A stretch of DNA of 22,780 nt from a virus. Position 1 is the first letter of the stretch. Every line of letters starts with the position of its first letter. Shown one piece after another: positions 16,039-21,562 of the stretch. The notes beneath the pieces were generated by a model. The model worked only from the letters and a program-made list of their open reading frames with translations. It did no database searches and was not told the DNA's origin. The stretch is from IMG/VR virus record IMGVR_UViG_3300006752_000251, positions 1-22,780 of that record; one strand, written 5' to 3'. Position numbers and translations under genes: made by a program.

Positions 16039-18168
16039 TCAGCAATCGGTGGATTAAAACAGGTTGTAAAAGGTAATACTGATAGAGTAGAGGGAATTAA
16101 ACTATCAAAAGAAATGGCACAAGCTATGATTGATTGGTTTAACTCATCTCCTTATGGTAGAAAGTATCCAAAAGCAGCTAAAGCTAGATTACACATATCA
16201 TTAGGTATTATGAGTAATATGGGATTGGATAGATACGCTAAACACAAAGGTGCTAAAGAAGAATTAAAGTACATCAAAGATTTATCCAGAGCTATGAGAG
16301 ATAATGTAAATGAAGGAATAGAACCACAAATTAAAAAGATTGCATACTTCACAGGTACAAGACCTGAAGCAGTTGAGGATTTTGTTTCCAAACATACATT
16401 AAATATTACTAAACTTCTTAAATATGTTGAGAAGGGTAAACTTCCTCAAAGAATGGAACTTGTTTCTGCTCTTGCTGGTAGAGATGGCAACGCCACTCAG
16501 AAGAAAATTATTAAAATGTTTAGTGAATCAACAATTACTGAAGGTAAATTTAAAGTTGATGATTTAGTATATAACAAACGAACTAAGACAGTTGGTATCG
16601 TAAGAATTGGTGATGATAAATCAGGTGAAGTTAAAACTGATGCAGATGGTAATGTAGATGTAGATGATTTAGAAAAATACAATCCAATCAAATTTAAACA
16701 CCAATCAAAAGCTAAAGCAGCTCCATCTACTCAAAAGGAAGTAAGTAAGAGAGGGTTATTTAATCCATTCAAAAGTGAATCAGTAGTAAACGAAGGTAAG
16801 CATGATGATTTATTAGATAATCTTGCAGATATCGTTGGTAATGCTAAATCATTTATGGATATTGGTAAAGAGTTAAAAAGTAACAAAATAAAATATTCAT
16901 TTGGTACATCACCACTTCCAATGTATATAATCGATAAACCTGTTAAGATAGCAATTCTAAATAAGAAATATGCAGATGGTGCTGAAAGAGAAGTTGGTAG
17001 TACAGCAATTGGATTAATGGAATCTATGAAGATGAACGAAGCTAAGTACGATATCGGAATGGCTCGTAAAGGAAATGGGTTAACTATTTATAATAAAGCT
17101 GAAGAAGAAAATGGTGATTACAAAAATGTAGCCCACATTGATAACAAAGGTAAAATAAAATACTTAGATAAAAAAATACCATCTAACATTAAGAAACAAA
17201 TCGAAGCTGAGGCTAAGAAAATGATGGAAATTACAAAAGAGGGAACTATGAAACTAAAAAATATATTAAATGAATCATTTGAAAGTGGTAGAGTTTATTC
17301 AAACCCATTTCACACTCCTTTCGTTAAAGAAAACGATGATGAGAGACACGAAGAATCTGCAGAGATGAGTAATGAACAAAAGATGGCATTCTTAGAAGCG
17401 GTTAAATCATACAAAAAATTTGGTGAATCAATATACAGAAAAGAAGGATTAGCTAAAGTGTATGAATCAATCAGAGGATTGGTAGAAGTTGCTGGTAAGA
17501 ATATGGTTAAAGAAACTGAAGGTTCATTTGATGGTATTACAGTTGGTAGACACGTAAAAAGAATGAATGAATCATTCAAAGTATTTGAGAAAACTTTAAA
17601 AGAAGTTGGAACACTACAACAAAGATTAGAATCAACTTATGATGAGATTGGTGAAGTATTAGGAAAGTATTACGAAATCAATGAATTAGAAGAGGGTAAT
17701 GAATTCGGAGCTGCTAGAGCTAAAGCAATCGCAAATGGTGATAGTGAATTTGAAGTAGATGGTAAAAAGTATCCTGTAAAAGGTGTTGATAAAGATGATA
17801 AAGAAAATGCAAAAGAATTTACTAATGAATCTAAATCAATGAAACTTACTTCTTTACTAAATGAATCATTTGGAATAGGTGAATTACCATCATCTAAATT
17901 AATGAAGATGAAAGTATCAGCTAAAGAGATGATGGATTCAGTTAAGAATAAAAAAGTAAATGAGTCAGAAAAAATCAACGAAGGTTTTTCAACTTGGGAA
18001 ATGAGATTTTCTGATATGAATCTTGGTGGTGTTAAACTATCTAAGAAGAATGTGTATAAAGTAAAAGCAAGAAATACAGTTGAAGCTATTAAGAAAGCAG
18101 CTAAAATGGCTGGTGTTGGTGATAACTGGATTGCAACTGAAACCCATTCACTAAAAAAAATAGGATAA
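16000..18168 (+). CDS. 722-residue modular polyprotein with repeated capsid-targeting-like peptides
   Basis: The best start is ATG 16000 after AAGGGA; an ATG at 15970 would overlap the protease gene and spoil the leader. No enzyme is recognised. The leader MKLTDIRNSLNE-I is echoed inside the protein by MKLKNILNE425-S and MKLTSLLNE622-S, each beginning with Met, as if three genes had fused. Other candidate gp21 sites: VNE105-G, ITE181-G, VNE265-G, MNE347-A, TKE414-G, LEE565-G, VNE655-S and INE661-G. Modules between them include KFKVDDLVYNKRTKTVGIVR (a small beta-barrel-like unit after 182), a Lys-rich DIGMARKGNGLTIYN unit after 348, a helical bundle (427-560), FGAARAKAIANGDSEFEVDG (after 566) and a C-terminal WEMRFSDMNLGG unit. 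Packaging and processing in the prohead are inferred from these sites and from the neighbouring protease and capsid genes. Confidence 0.8.
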   Translation: MKLTDIRNSLNEISAIGGLKQVVKGNTDRVEGIKLSKEMAQAMIDWFNSSPYGRKYPKAAKARLHISLGIMSNMGLDRYAKHKGAKEELKYIKDLSRAMRDNVNEGIEPQIKKIAYFTGTRPEAVEDFVSKHTLNITKLLKYVEKGKLPQRMELVSALAGRDGNATQKKIIKMFSESTITEGKFKVDDLVYNKRTKTVGIVRIGDDKSGEVKTDADGNVDVDDLEKYNPIKFKHQSKAKAAPSTQKEVSKRGLFNPFKSESVVNEGKHDDLLDNLADIVGNAKSFMDIGKELKSNKIKYSFGTSPLPMYIIDKPVKIAILNKKYADGAEREVGSTAIGLMESMKMNEAKYDIGMARKGNGLTIYNKAEEENGDYKNVAHIDNKGKIKYLDKKIPSNIKKQIEAEAKKMMEITKEGTMKLKNILNESFESGRVYSNPFHTPFVKENDDERHEESAEMSNEQKMAFLEAVKSYKKFGESIYRKEGLAKVYESIRGLVEVAGKNMVKETEGSFDGITVGRHVKRMNESFKVFEKTLKEVGTLQQRLESTYDEIGEVLGKYYEINELEEGNEFGAARAKAIANGDSEFEVDGKKYPVKGVDKDDKENAKEFTNESKSMKLTSLLNESFGIGELPSSKLMKMKVSAKEMMDSVKNKKVNESEKINEGFSTWEMRFSDMNLGGVKLSKKNVYKVKARNTVEAIKKAAKMAGVGDNWIATETHSLKKIG
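17248..17277 (+). repeat. Capsid-targeting-like leader, copy 2 (internal Met)
   Basis: Codes MKLKNILNE-S at residues 417-426. KNILNE is also residues 4-9 of the major capsid protein. A GAGGGA at 17239-17244 stands three bases before the ATG, so internal initiation is conceivable though the spacing is short. A further candidate cut (TKE-G) lies just upstream. Confidence 0.55.
17839..17868 (+). repeat. Capsid-targeting-like leader, copy 3 (internal Met)
   Basis: Codes MKLTSLLNE-S at residues 614-623, close to copies 1 and 2 in sequence. No Shine-Dalgarno precedes this ATG, so it is more likely a relic of gene fusion, or a cleavage signal, than a start. Confidence 0.55.
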
Positions 18169-18173
18169 CCACA

Positions 18174-18599
18174 ATGGATTACTCAGATATATTACAAGAC
18201 ATTTCAGTTGATTTATCTTATATGGTAAAGAAACATCTAAAGAATATTAAAAAATTAGATTCCAAACAACAAAGACAATTTGGAAAGCTATTTGGAGATA
18301 TGAAGCAAGGTATTGATGATTTATCTGAAGGAGTAACCGAATCAGTAAATGAAGTCCGTGTTCCTAAAATGTATGTTAAGTATAGAGCAGTGATTAAAAA
18401 AATAAAAGAACTTGAGGAAAAGCAAAAACAATTGGCAGAACCATATTTTGCTGCAAGGTCCAAAGGTGATGTGGTAACTGCCAAGTCTCAATTGCAATTA
18501 ATGAAAAAGAATCAAAAGGATTTAGATGGTTATAGAAAAAATCTAGCAAGTATTGAATCGAAATACATAGATAATATGGATTATTTTCCAGGAGAATAA
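18174..18599 (+). CDS. Helical virion/assembly protein with one candidate protease site
   Basis: The 141-residue protein starts five bases after the polyprotein stop. The N-terminal ~50 residues are helical (MDYSDILQDISVDLSYMVKK), leading to DDLSE52-G, a good gp21-type site. VNE-V eleven residues later is a poor one. After RVPKMYVKYRAVI the protein is coiled coil (KKIKELEEKQKQLAEPYF, then LQLMKKNQKDLDGYRKNL) and ends in acidic DNMDYFPGE. No known domain is recognised. The 52-residue leader is longer than a simple targeting peptide, so cutting might instead remove an assembly segment. A strong terminator follows 24 bases after the stop and closes this transcription unit. Confidence 0.72.
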   Translation: MDYSDILQDISVDLSYMVKKHLKNIKKLDSKQQRQFGKLFGDMKQGIDDLSEGVTESVNEVRVPKMYVKYRAVIKKIKELEEKQKQLAEPYFAARSKGDVVTAKSQLQLMKKNQKDLDGYRKNLASIESKYIDNMDYFPGE

Positions 18600-18623
18600 A
18601 ATATACATATATTATTTTTTAAG

Positions 18624-18651
18624 AAAGGTTTGGTAATTCCAAACCTTTTTT
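18624..18651 (+). terminator. Strong intrinsic terminator
   Basis: A perfect 10-bp stem, AAAGGTTTGG (18624-18633) with CCAAACCTTT (18639-18648), encloses the loop TAATT and runs into six T (18646-18651). It ends the core-protease-polyprotein unit and sits immediately before the methyltransferase gene. A T-run on the upstream side means it may also work weakly in the other direction. Confidence 0.88.
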
Positions 18652-18665
18652 GTATATTAGACATT
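18652..18665 (+). promoter_or_regulatory. Candidate short-leader promoter region for the methyltransferase
   Basis: Only 14 bases separate the terminator from the ATG at 18666, with no Shine-Dalgarno. TTTTTTGTATATT (18646-18658) is identical to 11925-11937, where it also precedes a gene without a Shine-Dalgarno. A promoter overlapping the terminator is possible; so is read-through with leaderless-type initiation. Confidence 0.3.
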
Positions 18666-19988
18666 ATGAGTGGATTTTTATCAATATTAGATACAAGAAA
18701 GAAGGAATGGCAATCCCGCAAGAGTTGGTGGATACAAAAGTATGGCATACAATCCGAACTTGGTAGAGAAGATACTATATCATATTCTAAATTTTGGGAT
18801 GATGTCACTGTATCTATATTTGATGCTAAATTGTGTGAAGATATATACACCTCATTCATACCACCAAGTGGTTCAGTTCTTGACCCATTCGCAGGTGGTT
18901 CAGTTAGAGGTATTGTTGCTGAAGAGTTAGGGTTTGACTACACTGGTATTGAGTTATCACAAGAACAAGTCAATGCTAATGAACTACAATCTAATAAACC
19001 TACTTGGATATGTGGAGATAGTGATGAAATATTAGACAACTTAGATACTCAGTACGATTTGGTATTTACCTGCCCACCATATCACGACTTAGAAATATAT
19101 TCAGATAATACAAACGACCTATCGAATATGGATTGGGATGGGTTTCTTATCAAATACAAGTCAATCATACAAAAGTCATACGATAAACTAAAAGATAATA
19201 GGTTCTTTATTGTAGTGGTGACTGAGATACGAGATAGAATGACCACTGGTGATTATAAGATTGGTAAGTATAAGGGATTTGTTCCATCTACTATTCAGAT
19301 TGCCGAAGAATGTGGGTTTCATTACTATAATGATGTTGTATTGATAAACCCATCTCAGCAATCGGGGAGAATGTCTAATGTATATTTTAATCGTAATAGG
19401 AAAGTAGCATCAACTCATCAGAATGTTTTGATGTTTGTAAAAGGAAACCCAGACCTTGCAACTGAAGATATTCAATGGGATGGGACATATGTTTGTGAGA
19501 TAGATGGTAAGAAGTATAAATCATTTAGAGAAGCTGCAATAGATATTGACCCAAATAGATTAGTTGCATCTGAAATACAACGTAGATGTAAATCAACTAA
19601 ATACAAATATAAAAATTGGAATGTAATTGGTGTTGATAAGCAACCTGATATAAAATTTGAAATCGATGGTGTGTTATTTCAATCTATATCTCAAATAGCC
19701 AAATTACTTGATAATGTAAGTGAAACTAATGCTAGAACTTGGACAGACTCAAACTCTAAAAATTGGAGTCATTGGAAGCGTGTATCTCCAAACGATTATG
19801 ATGTATCTTATACTGATATGGAAAAAACTTGGAATAACCCAATTCGACTTGAACTAAATACAATCAAATGTGAGGGTGTTGAGTTTACAACAATAAAAAA
19901 AGCAGCAGAGTATTTCAATTTGTCATCTGAACGTGTACGGCAAAAGATACTTTCTGATAAATATGATGATTATACTTATCTTAATTAA
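18666..19988 (+). CDS. DNA methyltransferase (N6-adenine/N4-cytosine type) with three NUMOD-like repeats
   Basis: The protein transfers a methyl group from S-adenosylmethionine to an amino group on DNA. VLDPFAGGSVRG (D73-P-F) is the cofactor motif and FTCPPYH (134-140) the catalytic (S/T/D)PPY-type motif. Motif I before motif IV, about 60 residues apart, gives a gamma-like order. NQNVLMFVKGNP-type sequence closes the catalytic domain near residue 265. The C-terminal third holds three related ~45-residue units, at about 274-318, 328-372 and 398-440, each with a short strand, (I/V)-(D/E)-G, an aromatic, then a helical segment such as SFREAAIDID, SISQIAKLLD or TIKKAAEYFN. This resembles the NUMOD helix-turn-helix repeats of homing endonucleases and may read the DNA target. 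The start is ATG 18666; the TTG at 18630 lies in the terminator. It may protect phage DNA from host restriction. Confidence 0.9.
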   Translation: MSGFLSILDTRKKEWQSRKSWWIQKYGIQSELGREDTISYSKFWDDVTVSIFDAKLCEDIYTSFIPPSGSVLDPFAGGSVRGIVAEELGFDYTGIELSQEQVNANELQSNKPTWICGDSDEILDNLDTQYDLVFTCPPYHDLEIYSDNTNDLSNMDWDGFLIKYKSIIQKSYDKLKDNRFFIVVVTEIRDRMTTGDYKIGKYKGFVPSTIQIAEECGFHYYNDVVLINPSQQSGRMSNVYFNRNRKVASTHQNVLMFVKGNPDLATEDIQWDGTYVCEIDGKKYKSFREAAIDIDPNRLVASEIQRRCKSTKYKYKNWNVIGVDKQPDIKFEIDGVLFQSISQIAKLLDNVSETNARTWTDSNSKNWSHWKRVSPNDYDVSYTDMEKTWNNPIRLELNTIKCEGVEFTTIKKAAEYFNLSSERVRQKILSDKYDDYTYLN

Positions 19989-19998
19989 ATTTATTTTG

Positions 19999-20007
19999 AT
20001 ATTTATA
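19999..20007 (+). promoter_or_regulatory. ATATTTATA junction motif
   Basis: ATATTTATA follows the methyltransferase stop by ten bases and touches the 5' arm of the next hairpin. It matches the motif at the other junctions of this window. Confidence 0.3.
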
Positions 20008-20045
20008 TACACCTATCATTAACAATGTGGTAGGTGTATTTTTTT
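20007..20045 (+). terminator. Intrinsic terminator after the methyltransferase
   Basis: ATACACCTA (20007-20015) pairs with TAGGTGTAT (20031-20039), and an inner CATT/AATG pairing can close the loop. Seven T (20039-20045) follow. It separates the methyltransferase from the bS21-like gene, so that gene either has its own promoter (TATAAACA at 20045-20052 is one base off the T4 late octamer) or depends on read-through. Confidence 0.8.
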
Positions 20046-20066
20046 ATAAACATTTATCAAAACAAT

Positions 20067-20333
20067 ATGAACGATAACGAAAAGAAGTTTAAAAGACCTT
20101 ACAAAAAAGTTAGAAGAGAGGATATGGAAGTACCAGGAAACTCAATGGCAGTTAAGGTTGTAAATGGTAACATAGAATTAGCACTCAAAGCTTTCAAAAG
20201 AAAAATTAAAGATAGTGGTAAGATGGATGAGGTTAAAGCCCGAAAAGAATATATCAAACCATCAGCTATCAAACGTAAACAAAAAGCAGATGCGATTCGA
20301 GCCCAATGGCGAAGAAATCAATTCGAAAATTAA
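20067..20333 (+). CDS. rpsU: Phage-encoded ribosomal protein bS21 homologue
   Basis: The C-terminal ~60 residues have the bS21 pattern: MAVKVVNGNIELALKAFKRK (a beta strand, then a basic helix), DSGKMDEVKARKEYIKPS with the conserved E-x-x-x-(R/K)-(R/K)-x-(F/Y)-x-KPS-type segment, and a Lys/Arg-rich terminal helix (IKRKQKADAIRAQWRR). In bacteria bS21 sits by the anti-Shine-Dalgarno end of 16S rRNA and aids initiation; phage versions are known from marine myoviruses. Three starts are possible. ATG 20067 adds a basic 26-residue extension (88 residues total, no Shine-Dalgarno). ATG 20124 has GAGAGG too close. ATG 20145 has AGGAA at 20135-20139 and gives a normal-length 62-residue bS21. The gene stands alone between two hairpins, downstream of the methyltransferase. 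It may bias host ribosomes toward phage messages. Confidence 0.82.
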   Translation: MNDNEKKFKRPYKKVRREDMEVPGNSMAVKVVNGNIELALKAFKRKIKDSGKMDEVKARKEYIKPSAIKRKQKADAIRAQWRRNQFEN

Positions 20334-20338
20334 ATAGT

Positions 20339-20358
20339 AAACACTTTTTTAGTGTTTT
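20339..20358 (+). terminator. Weak hairpin terminator after the bS21-like gene
   Basis: AAACACT (20339-20345) pairs with AGTGTTT (20351-20357) around a TTTTT loop, but only a short T stretch follows. It lies five bases after the stop. It is less convincing than the two hairpins upstream. Confidence 0.5.
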
Positions 20359-20423
20359 CAATAATACTACACTATTTATTGTAGAAAAAATATCGGCTTC
20401 CAATAGTCGATTAAATTTATTTT

Positions 20424-20431
20424 TATAAATA
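20424..20431 (+). promoter_or_regulatory. T4-type late promoter for scaffold and capsid genes
   Basis: TATAAATA is an exact match to the T4 late promoter octamer, in the correct direction, 56 bases before the scaffold ATG. Transcription would start about 10 bases downstream, near 20440, just at the leader hairpin. This is the only exact match in this orientation that I found in an intergenic gap here, in front of the genes that need the highest expression. Confidence 0.6.
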
Positions 20432-20439
20432 ATATCTAT

Positions 20440-20459
20440 TAAGATTCTCAATAATCTTA
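20440..20459 (+). promoter_or_regulatory. 5'-leader hairpin of the scaffold-capsid mRNA
   Basis: TAAGATT (20440-20446) pairs with AATCTTA (20453-20459) over a CTCAAT loop. If transcription begins near 20440 the stem would form the very 5' end of the message, where it could slow decay. A good ribosome binding site follows (AGGAG, 20476-20480, seven bases before ATG). Confidence 0.45.
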
Positions 20460-20487
20460 TTTCCAAAAACAATTTAGGAGAACAATT

Positions 20488-21534
20488 ATGGCAAATAGAA
20501 AAGATTTGTTATCTGAAGCTATCGCTGATGCTAAAGCCGTTAAAGAAACTGCACTAGCAAACGCTAAATTAGCCTTAGAAGAAGCGTTCACCCCAAAACT
20601 ACAATCAATGATTTCTGCAAAATTAGCTGAAGAAGCTGATGAGGAAGAGATGGATGAAGATTTAGATTCAACAGATTTAGGTTCAAGCGATAACGCAGAA
20701 CCAAATGATGGTGCATCTGATTCATCTGATATCGAAAACGATGATGAATTGACTGAAGAAGAAGGTGAAGAGCACAACGAAGAAGAAGAAGTTAAAGAAG
20801 AAGAAGAAGAAATGAAATCTGAAGAAGAGGACATGGAAGAATCTGAAGAAGAAGCTACTGATGAAACTTATGAATCTGAAGAAGAAGTATCTGAAGAAGA
20901 TATGGAAGATGAAGAAGAAGAAGATGATTTAGATTTAGAATCTGTAATCGCTGAATTAGAAGCTGAAATGGCTGAAGAAGAGGACATGGAAGAATCTGAA
21001 GAAGAAGCTACTGATGAAACTTATGAATCTGAAGAAGAAGCTGTTGCTGAAGAAGATGACATGGATGAAGAAGAAGAAATCGACTTAGACGAAGTTATTA
21101 AAACTTTGAAAGAGATGGAAGAATCTGATGACATGGAAGAATCTGAAGAAGAAGCAAACGAAGAAGAAGAAGTAGAAGAAAATGATGAGTTAGAAGAAGC
21201 TTACTTAACAATTGAAAGTTTACAAAAAACTATCAATGAAGTTAATTTACTTAACGCTAAGTTACTTTACACTAACAAATTATTCAGAACTTTTGACTTA
21301 AACGAAAACCAAAAGGTAAAAGTTTTAGAAAACTTCGATAGAACTTCATCAGTAAGAGAAGTGAAATTAGTATTCTCAACTTTAGCAGAAAACTTAAACG
21401 TTGCTAAAAAGAAAAGAACTGTTGTAAAAGAAGGATATGCCTCAAAAGCAACAAAGAGTTCTGCACCGAAGAAAATAATTTCTGAGGGTAACGATATGGC
21501 CGCTAGATGGAAAAAACTAGCAGGTTTAAAATAA
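20488..21534 (+). CDS. 22: Prohead core scaffolding protein (gp22-like), highly acidic
   Basis: The 348-residue protein sits directly before the capsid gene, as T4 gene 22 does. It would form the core on which the capsid assembles and be degraded by the gp21-like protease. It opens with ANRKDLLSE10-AIADAKAV, a helix with a gp21-type site. Residues ~45-235 are extremely acidic, with a duplicated EDMEESEEEATDETYESEEE unit. The C-terminal ~115 residues are ordered and helical: EEAYLTIESLQKTINEVNLL, NAKLLYTNKLFRTFDLNENQ, then a segment ending FSTLAENLNV. Further candidate cuts are VKE-GY and ISE-GND near the end. A basic patch (KKKRTVV) and ARWKKLAGLK close the protein. The acidic body is much expanded relative to what I would expect of gp22; identity rests on position, composition and the C-terminal region. 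Confidence 0.88.
   Translation: MANRKDLLSEAIADAKAVKETALANAKLALEEAFTPKLQSMISAKLAEEADEEEMDEDLDSTDLGSSDNAEPNDGASDSSDIENDDELTEEEGEEHNEEEEVKEEEEEMKSEEEDMEESEEEATDETYESEEEVSEEDMEDEEEEDDLDLESVIAELEAEMAEEEDMEESEEEATDETYESEEEAVAEEDDMDEEEEIDLDEVIKTLKEMEESDDMEESEEEANEEEEVEENDELEEAYLTIESLQKTINEVNLLNAKLLYTNKLFRTFDLNENQKVKVLENFDRTSSVREVKLVFSTLAENLNVAKKKRTVVKEGYASKATKSSAPKKIISEGNDMAARWKKLAGLK
20819..20887 (+). repeat. 69-bp direct repeat in scaffold gene, copy 1
   Basis: Identical over 69 bases to 20972-21040, in the same frame, 153 bases (51 codons) apart. It codes the acidic EDMEESEEEATDETYESEEE unit. A shorter third copy (GACATGGAAGAATCTGAAG and onward) lies at about 21130-21155. Confidence 0.9.
20972..21040 (+). 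repeat. 69-bp direct repeat in scaffold gene, copy 2
   Basis: Second perfect copy of 20819-20887. Identity at synonymous positions indicates a recent in-frame duplication, or repeated recombination or slippage in the GAA-rich tract. Confidence 0.9.
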
Positions 21535-21562
21535 TTAATAAGATTAATAACGGAGAAAAAAA

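Noticed and set aside
18630-18665. TTG at 18630 as the methyltransferase start
   Set aside because: It lies inside the terminator stem, so a message starting downstream could not use it. The ATG at 18666 gives a normal protein.
20457-20834. Long - strand frame coding a Ser-rich protein opposite the scaffold gene
   Set aside because: Runs of Ser are the antisense reading of GAA/GAAGAA glutamate codons. The + strand frame has a ribosome binding site and a conserved C-terminal region.
20760-21180. GAA-rich tract as a CRISPR-like or microsatellite array
   Set aside because: The two 69-base repeats are coding, in frame, and separated by related acidic codons. There are no unique spacers of constant length.
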